A stretch of DNA of 64,000 nucleotides from Allokutzneria oryzae (GCF_042429765.1 NZ_JBHLZU010000011.1:124001-188000), one strand, 5' to 3'; numbered from the stretch's first letter, positions 39,866 to 49,288 are shown. The notes: generated by a model from the letters alone, not told the origin. Numbers and translations are program-made.

Positions 39866-41431
39866 ATGATCTTTCGGAGCCCGTTCCCCGATGTTGAGAT
39901 CCCCGATGTGGGGCTGCCGGAGCTGCTGTTCGGCGACATCTCCGGCCGCGCGGCCAACCCCGCGCTCGTGGACGGCTCCTCCGGCCGCACGCTGAGCTAC
40001 GGCGAACTCGCCGCGATGGTCGACAAGGTCGCGGCGGCGCTGGCCGCCCGTGGCGTCGCGAAGGGTGACGTGGTGGGGATCTTCAGCCCCAACACGCCCT
40101 TCTACGCCGTGGCCTTCCACGGCATCCTGCGCGCGGGCGCGGCGGCGACGACGGTCAACTCCCTCTACACCGCCGACGAGCTGGCCTCGCAGCTGCGCGA
40201 CTCCGGGGCGACGAGGCTGTTCACCATCTCCGCCTTCCTCGACCGCGCGGAGGCGGCGGCCAAGGCCGAGGGCGTGCGGGTCTCCGAGATCGTCGTGATG
40301 GACGGGGCCGAGGGGCACCCGAGCCTGGCCGACCTGCTCGCCACGGATGCGGCGCCACCCGATGTGGTGATCAACGCCGAGACCGACCTGGCGGTGCTGC
40401 CGTACTCCTCCGGCACGACCGGGCGAGCCAAGGGCGTGATGCTCACGCACCGCAACCTGGTCGCGAACATCCTCCAGGTGCAGCAGCTGATCGACGTCGG
40501 CGAGCACACCAGAGTCCTCGCGATGCTGCCGTTCTTCCACATCTACGGCATGCAGGTGACCATGAACGCCGCGCTGTACGCGGGCGCGGCGGTGGTGACC
40601 ATGCCCAAGTTCGAGCTGCCGGAGTTCCTGCGGGTCGTCTCCGAGCACCGCACCGACCGGGTCTACATCGCCCCGCCGGTCGCGGTCGCGCTGGCCAAGC
40701 ACCCGATCGTCGACTCCTACGACCTCTCCCCGATGAAGGTGCTCTTCTCCGGGGCCGCGCCGCTGGACGAGGAGCTGGCGGCGGCGGTGCGCGCGCGGCT
40801 GGGCTGCACGATCCGCCAGGGCTACGGCATGACCGAGATGAGCCCGGTCAGCCACATGATCCCGGACGACCGCGATGACATCTCCATCGGCACGGTCGGC
40901 GTGATCATCCCGAACATGGAGTGCAAGCTCGTCGACCCCGGCACCGGCGAGGAGGTCGGCGAGGGCGTGCCAGGTGAGCTGTGGTGCAAGGGTCCCAACG
41001 TGATGGCGGGCTACCTGAACAACCGGGACGCCACCGACGCGACGCTGGACACCGATGGCTTCCTGCACACCGGCGACGTGGCGGTCATCGACGCCGATGG
41101 CGTCGTCTCGATCGTCGACAGGGTCAAGGAGCTGATCAAGTACAAGGGCTACCAGGTGCCGCCCGCCGAGCTGGAGGCGCTGCTGCTGACCCATCCGCTC
41201 ATCGCGGACGCGGCCGTGATCGGCGTGCGCGACTCCGAGGGCGAGGAGGTGCCCAAGGCCTTCGTCGTGCGCCAGCAGGCCGCCGAGCTGGACGCCGCGG
41301 CGGTGATGGCCTTCGTGGCGGAGAAGGTCGCGCCGTACAAGAAGGTCCGCGTGGTGGAGTTCCTGGACGCGATCCCCAAGTCGGCCAGCGGCAAGATCCT
41401 CCGCAAGGACCTGCGCGCCCGCGAGAACTGA
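39866..41431 (+). CDS. 4-coumarate-CoA-ligase-like acyl-CoA synthetase
   Basis: A 521-residue AMP-dependent synthetase that activates an aromatic or medium/long-chain acid as CoA thioester. Motifs: YSSGTTGRAKGVMLTHRN (P-loop-like A3), LPFFHIYGM, GYGMTEMSPV (A5), DRVKELIKYKGYQVPPAELE (A8) and PKSASGKILRKDL with the catalytic lysine (A10). The layout is closer to 4CL/FadD of actinobacteria than to acetyl-CoA synthetase. ATG 39866 follows GGAGGGA. It is followed by a REP-like palindrome and then a TetR regulator. The natural substrate is unknown. Confidence 0.9.
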   Translation: MIFRSPFPDVEIPDVGLPELLFGDISGRAANPALVDGSSGRTLSYGELAAMVDKVAAALAARGVAKGDVVGIFSPNTPFYAVAFHGILRAGAAATTVNSLYTADELASQLRDSGATRLFTISAFLDRAEAAAKAEGVRVSEIVVMDGAEGHPSLADLLATDAAPPDVVINAETDLAVLPYSSGTTGRAKGVMLTHRNLVANILQVQQLIDVGEHTRVLAMLPFFHIYGMQVTMNAALYAGAAVVTMPKFELPEFLRVVSEHRTDRVYIAPPVAVALAKHPIVDSYDLSPMKVLFSGAAPLDEELAAAVRARLGCTIRQGYGMTEMSPVSHMIPDDRDDISIGTVGVIIPNMECKLVDPGTGEEVGEGVPGELWCKGPNVMAGYLNNRDATDATLDTDGFLHTGDVAVIDADGVVSIVDRVKELIKYKGYQVPPAELEALLLTHPLIADAAVIGVRDSEGEEVPKAFVVRQQAAELDAAAVMAFVAEKVAPYKKVRVVEFLDAIPKSASGKILRKDLRAREN

Positions 41432-41437
41432 CGTGAA

Positions 41438-41503
41438 CCCCGTTTCGTGCTCGTAGTGGGCGAAAAACGACTCGCGAAACCCCGCTATGAGCACGAAACG
41501 GGG
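41438..41503. repeat. Long REP-like palindrome after the CoA-ligase gene
   Basis: 19-bp stem with a single G-T pair (41438-41456 with 41485-41503) and a 28-base loop that itself can fold (GCGA...TCGC). It starts 7 bp after the ligase stop, so it may double as terminator. The arms share CGTTTCG.../...CGAAACG and TA(T)G ends with the island doublet at 11371-11443. Confidence 0.75.
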
Positions 41504-41715
41504 GGATCAGGAGCTGAACTTCACGCTCATGAGGCCGCTCGCGTTCGACTGGTGATGTTCGTTCTCCTTGGTACCGCGGGAAAACGTGTCACTCCCGGCC
41601 CACCGCGGGTGGCTGGTTCCCACGAGGTTCGAAAGCTTTCCGCGTTCGCCGTTGGCGGTTGTCCGGCTACCTGGAGTTCGATCGGGGCGGGGGGTTCGGG
41701 TTAGGTTCTCGTGCC

Positions 41716-42312
41716 ATGTGCACGCCTGCGCCCGAGCGCCCGCACCGAGGTGGGCGGCCGCGAAACGCGGCCATCGACACCCAGGTCCTCGAGGCCGCGG
41801 TGGACCTCGTTGTCAGCAAGGGCATGGCCGGGTTCTCCATCGAGCGGCTCGCCGCGCACACCGGCATCGCCAAGACCACGATCTACCGGCGGTGGAAGTC
41901 CGGCGACGAGGTGCTGCTGGACGCGCTGTCCGCGCTGCACCTGGTGCAGGAGCGGGTGGTGGACGGGCCGCTGGAGCCGATGCTCGTCGAGCGGGTCTGG
42001 CAGATGTACCAGGGCCTGACCGGCACCAAGGCGGGCAGGCTGATCGCCGAGCTGATCCCGGACGCGCACCGCCGCCCCGAGCTGTTCGAGGTCTACTGGG
42101 AGCGGGTGGTCCGGCCGGGCCGCCTGGCGCTGGTCGAGCGGCTGCGGGCCGCTGTCGCCGACGGCGAGCTGCCCGAGGGGCTCGACCCGGAGTTCCTGGT
42201 CGAGATGCTGATCGGCCCGGTGCTCTGCGGCGCGCTGGTCCGGCCCGGCGCGCTGTCCAGGGACCAGGTGGACTTCCACGTGCACACGGTCCTCACCGGA
42301 CTACATCCGTAA
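41716..42312 (+). CDS. TetR-family transcriptional regulator
   Basis: A 198-residue repressor. The TetR helix-turn-helix is at about 20-65 (VLEAAVDLVVSKGMAGFSIE, then IAKTTIYRRWKSGDEVLLDA). The ligand domain contains TetR_C-like helices with EVYWERVVRPGRLALVERLR. The ATG at 41716 is preferred because TAGGTT ends 8 bases upstream and no ribosome-binding site is present. It may control the CoA-ligase gene upstream, which is followed by a terminator-like palindrome. The inducer is unknown. Confidence 0.88.
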   Translation: MCTPAPERPHRGGRPRNAAIDTQVLEAAVDLVVSKGMAGFSIERLAAHTGIAKTTIYRRWKSGDEVLLDALSALHLVQERVVDGPLEPMLVERVWQMYQGLTGTKAGRLIAELIPDAHRRPELFEVYWERVVRPGRLALVERLRAAVADGELPEGLDPEFLVEMLIGPVLCGALVRPGALSRDQVDFHVHTVLTGLHP

Positions 42313-42343
42313 CCCGTACGAGTGATCTGGCAGGCTTGACGAC

Positions 42344-43087
42344 ATGACAGCGACCCTGGTTCTGCTCCGCCACGGTGAGAGCGTCTGGAACGCCGAGAAC
42401 CTGTTCACCGGCTGGGTGGACGTGCCGTTGTCGGAGAAGGGGGTGACCGAGGCCAAGCGCGGCGGCGAGCTGCTCCGGGAAGCCGAGCTCCTGCCCGACG
42501 TGGTGCACACCTCGCTGCTGCGGCGCGCGATCTCCACCGCCAACCTCGCGCTCGACGGCTGCGACCGGCACTGGGTCGACGTGCGCCGCGACTGGCGGCT
42601 GAACGAGCGGCACTACGGCGCGCTCCAGGGCAAGGACAAGAAGCAGACCCTGGAGGCGTACGGCGAGGAGCAGTTCATGCTCTGGCGCCGCTCCTACGAC
42701 GTCCCGCCGCCGCCGATCGAGCTCGGCAGCACCTACTCGCAGGACGAGGACCCGCGCTACGCGGGTCTCGGCTCCGACCTGCCGCGCACCGAGTGCCTCA
42801 AGGACGTCGTCGCGCGCCTGCTGCCGTACTGGGAGAAGGCCGTCGTGCCCGACCTGCGCGCGGGCAGGACCGTGCTCGTCGCCGCGCACGGCAACTCGCT
42901 GCGGGCGCTGGTCAAGCACCTCGACGGCGTCTCCGACGAGGCGATCTCGAAGCTGAACATCCCGACCGGCATCCCGCTGCGCTACGACCTCGACGAGGAC
43001 TTCAAGCCCACCAACCCCGGGGGCACCTACCTCGACCCCGAGGCCGCGGCCGGCGCCATTCAGGCCGTCGCGAACCAGGGTCGATGA
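42344..43087 (+). CDS. gpmA: 2,3-bisphosphoglycerate-dependent phosphoglycerate mutase
   Basis: A 247-residue glycolytic enzyme. RHGESVWN (His10 phosphoacceptor), the LNERHYGALQGKDKKQT region and AAHGNSLRAL (second active-site His) are all typical of dPGM. The length matches the family (about 247-250). It corresponds to M. tuberculosis gpm1 (Rv0489), directly before senX3. No ribosome-binding site is clear. An imperfect hairpin (GGTTCGGAACC at 43101-43111) lies just after the stop. Confidence 0.96.
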   Translation: MTATLVLLRHGESVWNAENLFTGWVDVPLSEKGVTEAKRGGELLREAELLPDVVHTSLLRRAISTANLALDGCDRHWVDVRRDWRLNERHYGALQGKDKKQTLEAYGEEQFMLWRRSYDVPPPPIELGSTYSQDEDPRYAGLGSDLPRTECLKDVVARLLPYWEKAVVPDLRAGRTVLVAAHGNSLRALVKHLDGVSDEAISKLNIPTGIPLRYDLDEDFKPTNPGGTYLDPEAAAGAIQAVANQGR

Positions 43088-43100
43088 CCATTCGGTAAAC

Positions 43101-43140
43101 GGTTCGGAACCCGTTGCTGAACAACACCTCGAACAGGTGT
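43101..43140. promoter_or_regulatory. Cluster of short inverted repeats between gpmA and senX3
   Basis: GGTTCGGAACC (43101-43111) and ACACCT-N5-AGGTGT (43124-43140) lie in the 119-bp gap ahead of senX3. The first could help end the gpmA transcript; the second is placed like an operator. RegX3 itself is a candidate binder, as the operon is autoregulated in mycobacteria. Confidence 0.4.
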
Positions 43141-43194
43141 AGCGGGCATCACGTCTAGCCATCTGGGAGTAGTCCGGGAGGGCGTCCAGGTGCT

Positions 43195-43200
43195 TACGAT
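43195..43200 (+). promoter_or_regulatory. -10 box of the senX3-regX3 operon
   Basis: TACGAT, a near-consensus -10, ends 6 bases before the GTG start of senX3; no ribosome-binding site is present. The transcript probably begins at the start codon. Confidence 0.6.
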
Positions 43201-43206
43201 GCGCCC

Positions 43207-44403
43207 GTGACCGCTTCGGGCTACATCGCCCTGCTGATCGGTGTGTTGCTGGTCGGCGCGGTAGTCGGCTTTCTCCTCGGGCGCGCCACCGACCGGCGCG
43301 CCCGAAGGAGGCCAGCCGAGCTCACCGTCGCCGATCTCGTCCAACGCGTCGTGCACTCCTCACACAATGGAGTGGCGGTTATCAACCGCTTCGGCGCAGT
43401 GGTCGTGCACAACCCGCGCTCGGTCGAGCTCGGGTTCGTCCGCGACAACCGTCCCGATCTCCGCGCGGAGAAGGCCGCGGAGCGCGCCATCGCCACCGGC
43501 GAGCCGGTCGAGGTCGACCTGGCCCCGCTCGACAACCGCACGGGCCGCCAGCCGGAGGCGGTGCTGGCCGAGGTCCGGCCGCTGGGTGACGGCTTCGCCG
43601 TCGTCGACGCCGCAGACCAGTCCGAGGCCGTCCGCCTGGAGGCCACCCGCCGCGACTTCGTCGCCAACGTCAGCCACGAGCTCAAGACGCCGGTCGGCGC
43701 GTTGGCGCTGCTGGCGGAGGCCGTGCTGGACGCCGTGGACGACCCGGTGGAGGTCCGCAGGTTCAGCGGCAAGATCCTGCGCGAGGCCACCCGGCTCGGC
43801 ACCCTGGTCACCGAGCTGATCGAGCTGTCCCGGCTCACCGGGGCCGAGGCGCTGCCGGAGCTGGCCGTGCTGGAGGTCGACGACGTCGTCTCCGAGGCGC
43901 TCGGCCGCTCCCGGCTGGCCGCCGAGTCCGCCCACATCGAGATCGCCGTTGACGCGCCGAGCGGGCTGCTCGTCGACGGCGACCGCACGCTGCTGGTCAC
44001 CGCGTTGACCAACCTCATCGACAACGCGATCTCCTACTCGGGCCCGGACAGCCCGGTCTCGATCAGCCGCCGGTTCGCCGACGGCGTCGTGGAGATCGCC
44101 GTCACCGACCGGGGCATCGGCATCGCCGCGGAACACCAGCAGCGCGTCTTCGAGCGCTTCTACCGGGCCGACCCGGCCCGCTCCAGGGCCACCGGTGGCA
44201 CCGGCCTCGGGCTGGCCATCGTCAAGCACGTCGCCGCCAACCACGGTGGCGAGGTGCGGCTGTGGAGCAAACCGGGAACCGGCTCCACGTTCACTCTCCG
44301 CATCCCGGCACACCGGGTCCCGGAGAGCGCACCGGCCGTCGCTCCGGCGGCCTCGGACGATTCGTCACCAGTTGCAGTCGTCGAACACGGAGGAGTCTCG
44401 TGA
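43207..44403 (+). CDS. senX3: Phosphate-sensing sensor histidine kinase
   Basis: A 398-residue kinase. An N-terminal hydrophobic helix (5-25) anchors it; there is only one clear segment, so most of the protein is cytoplasmic, followed by a PAS-like region (45-140). The H-box FVANVSHELKTPVGAL has His157 as the phosphoacceptor. The N box LIDNAISYS, G1 DRGIGIA and G2 GGTGLGLAIVKH complete the HATPase. SenX3 with RegX3 controls phosphate-starvation genes. It overlaps regX3 by 4 bp. Confidence 0.95.
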   Translation: MTASGYIALLIGVLLVGAVVGFLLGRATDRRARRRPAELTVADLVQRVVHSSHNGVAVINRFGAVVVHNPRSVELGFVRDNRPDLRAEKAAERAIATGEPVEVDLAPLDNRTGRQPEAVLAEVRPLGDGFAVVDAADQSEAVRLEATRRDFVANVSHELKTPVGALALLAEAVLDAVDDPVEVRRFSGKILREATRLGTLVTELIELSRLTGAEALPELAVLEVDDVVSEALGRSRLAAESAHIEIAVDAPSGLLVDGDRTLLVTALTNLIDNAISYSGPDSPVSISRRFADGVVEIAVTDRGIGIAAEHQQRVFERFYRADPARSRATGGTGLGLAIVKHVAANHGGEVRLWSKPGTGSTFTLRIPAHRVPESAPAVAPAASDDSSPVAVVEHGGVS

Positions 44404-45089
44404 CCAGGGTGCTCATCGTCGAGGACGAGGAGTCCTTCGCCGACCCGCTCGCCTTCCTGCTGCGCAAGGAGGGCTTCGCCACCGCGGTGGCCGCGACCGG
44501 GCAGGAGGCGCTCGACGAGTTCGACCGCAACGGCGCGGACATCGTGCTGCTCGACCTGATGCTGCCCGGGATGAGCGGCACCGACGTCTGCCGCGCGCTC
44601 CGGCTGCGCTCCTCGGTGCCCGTGATCATGGTCACGGCGCGGGACAGCGAGATCGACAAGGTGGTCGGCCTGGAGCTCGGCGCCGACGACTACGTCACGA
44701 AGCCGTACTCCGCCCGCGAGCTGATCGCCCGCATCCGGGCCGTGCTGCGCAGGGGCGCCGACAACGGGCCGGACTCCGACCTGGCGCCGCAGGCGCTGGA
44801 GGCGGGTGTGGTCCGGATGGACGTGGAGCGCCACGTGGTGACCGTCTCCGGCAGGGAGATCAGCCTGCCGCTGAAGGAGTTCGACCTGCTGGAGTACCTG
44901 CTGCGCAACGTCGGCAGGGTGCTCACCAGGGGCCAGCTGATCGACCGGGTGTGGGGCGCGGACTACGTCGGCGACACCAAGACGCTCGACGTGCACGTGA
45001 AGCGGCTGCGTTCCAAGATCGAACCGGACCCGTCCGTGCCGCGGTACCTGGTCACGGTCCGTGGACTGGGCTACAAGTTCGAGTCGTAG
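44400..45089 (+). CDS. regX3: Phosphate-responsive response regulator
   Basis: A 229-residue OmpR/PhoB-type regulator. Receiver residues are Asp9/Glu10, Asp52 (VLLDLMLPG) and Lys101 (DYVTKPYS). The winged helix DNA-binding domain is at about 130-227 (LPLKEFDLLEYLLRN, DTKTLDVHVKRLRSKI, VRGLGYKFE). GTG 44400 follows GGAGGAG and overlaps the senX3 stop. A strong hairpin at 45102-45128 ends the operon. Confidence 0.96.
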   Translation: MTRVLIVEDEESFADPLAFLLRKEGFATAVAATGQEALDEFDRNGADIVLLDLMLPGMSGTDVCRALRLRSSVPVIMVTARDSEIDKVVGLELGADDYVTKPYSARELIARIRAVLRRGADNGPDSDLAPQALEAGVVRMDVERHVVTVSGREISLPLKEFDLLEYLLRNVGRVLTRGQLIDRVWGADYVGDTKTLDVHVKRLRSKIEPDPSVPRYLVTVRGLGYKFES

Positions 45090-45101
45090 GCTGTTGATCA
45101 C

Positions 45102-45128
45102 GCGTCCGGGGCCGCGCGCCCCGGACGC
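45102..45128 (+). terminator. Hairpin terminator of senX3-regX3
   Basis: Perfect 11-bp inverted repeat (45102-45112 with 45118-45128) around 5 bases, 13 bp after the regX3 stop. Confidence 0.75.
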
Positions 45129-45193
45129 CGCTCGCCTGCCCCCGATCGGCCCGAACGCCACCGCGGCGCGGACCGGCGGGTAACCTGATCGCC

Positions 45194-46228
45194 GTGCGCC
45201 TAGGGGTGCTTGACGTCGGATCGAACACCGTTCACCTGTTGGTGGTGGACGCGCATCGTGGTGCCCACCCGACGCCGATGAGGTCGGAGAAGACCGTTCT
45301 CCGGCTCGCCGAGCAGATCACCGAGGGTGACCGGCTCAGCGACTCCGGCGCCGAGCGGCTGGTGGACGCGGTCGCCGCGGCCAAGGAGTCGGCCATCGGG
45401 TTCGGCTGCGCCGAGCTGATGGCCTTCGCGACCTCCGCCGTGCGCGAGGCGAGCAACGCCGCGCAGGTGCTGGCGACGGTGCGCGAGCGCACCGGGGTGG
45501 ACCTGAAGGTGCTCTCCGGCGAGGACGAGGCCCGCTACACCTTCCTCGCGGTGCGCCGCTGGTACGGCTGGTCGGCGGGCAACACGCTGGTGCTCGACAT
45601 CGGCGGCGGCTCGCTGGAGATCGCCGTCGGCATCGACGAGGACCCCGACCTCGCCCTCTCCCTCCCGTTCGGCGCGGGCAGGCTGACCAGGACCCGGTTC
45701 GCCGCCGACCCGCCGACCCGGCGCGAGGTCCGGGAGCTGCGGGAACGGCTGGACGCCGAGCTCGTCCCGGTGGCGCGGCGGCTGCGCAAGATCGGCACGC
45801 CGGACCACGCCGTCGCCACCTCGAAGACCTTCCGCACCCTGGCCCGGCTCACCGGCGCGGCCCCGTCCTCGGCGGGCCCGAGGACGCGCAGGACGCTGAC
45901 GGACGCCGGGCTGCGTCAGTTGATCGCTTTCATTTCCCGCATGTCGGCGGCCGACCTGGCCGAGCTGGAGGGCGTCAGCCCCAGCCGGGCCCACCAGTTG
46001 GTCGCGGGTGCGCTAGTGGCGGAGGCCGCAATGCGAGCGTTGTCGCTACCCGAGTTGGAGATCTGTCCGTGGGCGTTACGCGAGGGCGTCATCCTGAGGC
46101 GGCTGGACCAGACGGAAGAGACAGTCCAGACTGCTCCGGCAGTCGAATGCCCGAATGATCAGTTTTCGGGTCGGCAGGATCACAGTTCTGGACGGACAGG
46201 CCAGTACGGGGCACGGTGGACTCAATGA
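45194..46228 (+). CDS. Ppx/GppA-family phosphatase
   Basis: A 344-residue exopolyphosphatase/guanosine pentaphosphate phosphohydrolase family protein, matching Rv0496. ASKHA-fold motifs: VLDVGSNTVHLLV (phosphate 1), VLDIGGGSLEIAVG (phosphate 2), and GEDEARYTF. The last 40 residues (after RLDQTEET) are a glutamine/serine-rich low-complexity tail. TAACCT ends 7 bases before GTG 45194 with no ribosome-binding site, so the mRNA is probably leaderless. It starts 105 bp from regX3, linking phosphate sensing to polyphosphate. Confidence 0.92.
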   Translation: MRLGVLDVGSNTVHLLVVDAHRGAHPTPMRSEKTVLRLAEQITEGDRLSDSGAERLVDAVAAAKESAIGFGCAELMAFATSAVREASNAAQVLATVRERTGVDLKVLSGEDEARYTFLAVRRWYGWSAGNTLVLDIGGGSLEIAVGIDEDPDLALSLPFGAGRLTRTRFAADPPTRREVRELRERLDAELVPVARRLRKIGTPDHAVATSKTFRTLARLTGAAPSSAGPRTRRTLTDAGLRQLIAFISRMSAADLAELEGVSPSRAHQLVAGALVAEAAMRALSLPELEICPWALREGVILRRLDQTEETVQTAPAVECPNDQFSGRQDHSSGRTGQYGARWTQ

Positions 46229-47487
46229 GCAAGGACAGCGAGTCGGAGCGCGACGACGGTCAGAAGACCGTTGCGGAGCTGCTCGCCCAGTACGGGGCTG
46301 ACGGCCCGCCGACGGCGCGCCGCCGTCGCAGGCGTGACGACGACGAGATCAACCAGACCGCGCCGCAGACGATCATCAACCGGATCCTCACGGACTCCGG
46401 TCAGATGCGCGCGATCAGGGACGAGGGCCAGGACGGCGGCCAGCCGCCGCACCAGGGCCAGCCGCAGCAGCCGCCGAGGCCGCAGGCGGCCCCTGGACAG
46501 GGCACCGGCCGGTTCGCCGCGCCCCCGCCCCCGCCCGCGCCGCAGCGCTTCGAGCCCAGCCCGCAGGCGGGCGGTCCGCCGCACACCTCGGGCCGGTTCG
46601 CCGCGCCGCCGCAGGGCACCGGTGCCCACCCGGCGCCGCCCGGCACGGGCGCGCACCCGGTCCCGCCGCAGACCGGCCAGCACCCGGCGCCGCCGGTCAC
46701 CGGCGCGCACCTTGTCCCGCAGCCGGACGCCGACGTGACCGCGCAGTACCCGGCGATCACCGGGGACTACCCGCCGCCGGGCACCTCGACCAGCCAGCGG
46801 CTGCCGCTGCCGAACCAGGCGCAGCAGACCTCGCAGGCGCTGCCGGTCCCGCCGCCCGCCGCCGCTGGCGAGCCGGTGACCGAGCAGTTCCCGCGGATCA
46901 CCGACGACGCCGCGGCCACCCAGGTCGGCGCGACCCCGCCGCTGACCAGCCAGGCGCCCGCCGGGCTCGACGGGGACCACGACTGGTTCGGCAGCACCGG
47001 CCAGCAGCCGTACGCGGCGTTGCGCGGTGGCCGTCCCGCCGAGAACGACTACCCGACCAGCCAGGGCGCGGCCGTCGTCGACGACGAGGACGAGGACGAG
47101 CGCGACGAGGAGCTGGACGACGAGCGCGCGGTCGACGAGGACGCCGACGACGCCGAGCGGGCCGAGTCCGACTCCGAGGCCGATGCCGACGAGGACTACG
47201 ACTACGAGGACGAGGACGAGCCCTCACCCGTCAAGGAATGGCTGGTGATGCTGGCGCAGCTCGGCGGTGGTCTGGTCGGTGGCGCCGGGCTGTGGCTCGG
47301 GTTCCAGTACCTCTGGAGCTGGATGGCCCCGGTCGCGCTGTTCCTCGCGCTCGCCGTGATCGGCGGAATGGTCTGGCTGGTCCGCAAGATCCGCAAGGCC
47401 GACGACCTGCAAACGATCGTGCTCACCGTGCTGGTGGGCCTGGTGGTCACCATCTCACCGGCGGCGCTGCTGCTGGTGAACCGTTGA
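46225..47487 (+). CDS. Proline-rich single- or double-pass membrane protein, Rv0497-like
   Basis: A 420-residue protein. The N-terminal 240 residues are low-complexity, rich in Pro, Gln and Gly with TGAHPxPP-type repeats. An acidic stretch follows (about 288-335, many Asp/Glu). The C-terminus has two or three hydrophobic helices (about 350-370, 377-395, 402-418). The N-terminus (TVAELLAQYGADG) is a family mark. ATG 46225 overlaps the ppx stop. It corresponds to Rv0497. The charged, disordered N-terminal part faces the cytoplasm and is probably a binding platform; function is unknown. Confidence 0.88.
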   Translation: MSKDSESERDDGQKTVAELLAQYGADGPPTARRRRRRDDDEINQTAPQTIINRILTDSGQMRAIRDEGQDGGQPPHQGQPQQPPRPQAAPGQGTGRFAAPPPPPAPQRFEPSPQAGGPPHTSGRFAAPPQGTGAHPAPPGTGAHPVPPQTGQHPAPPVTGAHLVPQPDADVTAQYPAITGDYPPPGTSTSQRLPLPNQAQQTSQALPVPPPAAAGEPVTEQFPRITDDAAATQVGATPPLTSQAPAGLDGDHDWFGSTGQQPYAALRGGRPAENDYPTSQGAAVVDDEDEDERDEELDDERAVDEDADDAERAESDSEADADEDYDYEDEDEPSPVKEWLVMLAQLGGGLVGGAGLWLGFQYLWSWMAPVALFLALAVIGGMVWLVRKIRKADDLQTIVLTVLVGLVVTISPAALLLVNR

Positions 47488-48296
47488 TCCCGGTCGGACT
47501 GTCCACGGCCGCGGTCTGGCCACAGCCGGCGGCCGCCGCGTTCGAGCTGGCCAAGGAGCTCGGCTACGACGGCGTCGAGGTGATGGTCTGGGCCGACCCG
47601 GTCAGCCAGGACGTCGCCGCGCTGCGCAGGCTCTCGGACATGCACGGTGTGCCGGTCCTCGCGGTGCACGCGCCCTGTCTGCTGATCACCCAGCGGATCT
47701 GGTCGCCCGACCCGGAGGTGCGGCTGCGCCGTGCGGTCGCGGCGGCCGCCGCGCTGGACGCGCCGACGACGGTGGTGCACCCGCCGTTCCGGTGGCAGCG
47801 CAAGTACGCAGACGCCTTCCCGGAGCTCGTCGCCGAGCTGGAGCGGGTCACCGAGGTGGCGGTCGCGGTGGAGAACATGTTCCCGCTGCGACCGCTCGGC
47901 CGTAAGCGGCAGCTGAGCCTGTCCGGCTACCGGCCGTCCTACGACCCCACCGACATCGGCTACGCGAACTACACGCTCGACCTCTCGCACACGGCGGCGG
48001 CGCACGTCGACGCGCTGGAGCTGGCGAAGCGGATGGGGCCGGGGCTCCGGCACATCCACCTCGCCGACGGCACGGGAGCGCCCACCGACGAGCACCTCGT
48101 TCCGGGGCGCGGAAACCAGCCGTGCGCGCAGCTGTGCGAGGAGCTGGCGCGCGGCGGTTTCGAGGGCCAGGTCGTGGTGGAGGTCAGCACCCGCAAGGCG
48201 GGCAGCCGCGAGCAGCGCGCCGCCGACCTCGCCGAGGCGCTGTTGTTCGCGCGGCTGCACCTCGCGCAGGAACCACCGAGGCTCGGTTCCGCGTGA
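47484..48296 (+). CDS. TIM-barrel sugar-phosphate isomerase/epimerase-like protein
   Basis: A 270-residue AP-endonuclease-2/xylose-isomerase-like TIM-barrel protein matching Rv0498. Segments: VGLSTAAVWPQ, LGYDGVEVMVW, HAPCLLI, VVHPPFRWQ, VENMFPL, HIHLADGTG. The His, Glu and Asp clusters could hold a divalent metal. It begins with a TTG start at 47484 that overlaps the upstream stop (TTGA), so it is translationally coupled. No substrate is known. Confidence 0.85.
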   Translation: MIPVGLSTAAVWPQPAAAAFELAKELGYDGVEVMVWADPVSQDVAALRRLSDMHGVPVLAVHAPCLLITQRIWSPDPEVRLRRAVAAAAALDAPTTVVHPPFRWQRKYADAFPELVAELERVTEVAVAVENMFPLRPLGRKRQLSLSGYRPSYDPTDIGYANYTLDLSHTAAAHVDALELAKRMGPGLRHIHLADGTGAPTDEHLVPGRGNQPCAQLCEELARGGFEGQVVVEVSTRKAGSREQRAADLAEALLFARLHLAQEPPRLGSA

Positions 48297-48367
48297 TCGA
48301 TCTTCTCGTTGACGGGAAGTAGCGACCGCGACCGTTTTGATCTTGTCGCTGACGTACAGTTCCGCCC

Positions 48368-49288
48368 GTGAATCCGTTGCGCTCGTTGATCCTCGCGGCC
48401 GCAGGCAACGACGCGGTCCGGCGACTGGTGTCGACCGCGCCGGTCAGCCGCGACGTGGTGCGCCGGTTCGTGGCGGGGGAGAACACCGAGGACGCCGTCG
48501 CGGTCGCGGCGGCGCTCGCGGGGGACGGACTGGCGGTGACGCTGGACTACCTGGGCGAGCACACCACGGACCGCGAGCTGGCGGACCGCACCGTGCTGGC
48601 GTACCTGGAGCTGCTGGACCGCCTGCACGAGGCGGGCCTCGCGGCGTCGGCGGAGGTGAGCGTCAAGCTCTCCGCGGTCGGCCAGGCCTTCGACCAAGGG
48701 CTGGCGCTGGCCAACGCCTCGCGGATCTGCGCGGCGGCCGAGCAGTGCGGCACCACGGTGACGCTGGACATGGAGGACCACACCACCACCGACTCCACCC
48801 TGGGCGTGCTCGCCGAGCTGCGCAGGACCTGGCCCTCGGTGGGCGCGGTCCTCCAGGCGTACCTGCGCAGGACCCTCGGCGACTGCCGGGACCTGGCTGG
48901 CACGCGGGTGCGGCTGTGCAAGGGCGCCTACGCGGAGCCGGAGTCCGTCGCCCACACCGAGGCGGACGAGGTGGACCTGAACTACGTGCGGTGCGCGAAC
49001 GTCCTGCTGGCCGGTGACGGCTACCCGATGTTCGCCACGCACGACCCCCGGCTGGTGGCGATCATCGGCGAGCGGGCGAAGTGGTATGACCGCAAACCCG
49101 GGAGCTACGAGTACCAGATGCTCTACGGGGTGCGACCCGACGAACAACGGCGCTTGGCCGAGACAGGCGAGACGATGCGGGTTTATGTGCCCTACGGCGG
49201 GCAGTGGTACGGCTACCTGATGCGGCGGCTGGCCGAGCGCCCCGCCAACACCACCTTCTTCCTGCGCTCGCTGGTCGGTACCTCATGA
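48368..49288 (+). CDS. Proline dehydrogenase
   Basis: A 306-residue FAD-dependent monofunctional proline dehydrogenase (PutA PRODH-like), oxidising proline to pyrroline-5-carboxylate. Motifs: VKLSAVGQAFDQ, LDMEDHTTTD, RVRLCKGAYAEP, FATHDPRLV, and EYQMLYGVRPDEQRRLA with VYVPYGGQWYGYLMRR for FAD and substrate. TACAGT ends 7 bases before GTG 48368 with no ribosome-binding site. It is close to proC, which runs the reverse half of the cycle, suggesting balanced proline turnover. The next gene overlaps its stop. Confidence 0.93.
   Translation: MNPLRSLILAAAGNDAVRRLVSTAPVSRDVVRRFVAGENTEDAVAVAAALAGDGLAVTLDYLGEHTTDRELADRTVLAYLELLDRLHEAGLAASAEVSVKLSAVGQAFDQGLALANASRICAAAEQCGTTVTLDMEDHTTTDSTLGVLAELRRTWPSVGAVLQAYLRRTLGDCRDLAGTRVRLCKGAYAEPESVAHTEADEVDLNYVRCANVLLAGDGYPMFATHDPRLVAIIGERAKWYDRKPGSYEYQMLYGVRPDEQRRLAETGETMRVYVPYGGQWYGYLMRRLAERPANTTFFLRSLVGTS

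Noticed and set aside
39722..41494. Long minus-strand frame antisense to the CoA-ligase gene
   Set aside because: Low-complexity composition; the plus strand has all adenylation-domain motifs.
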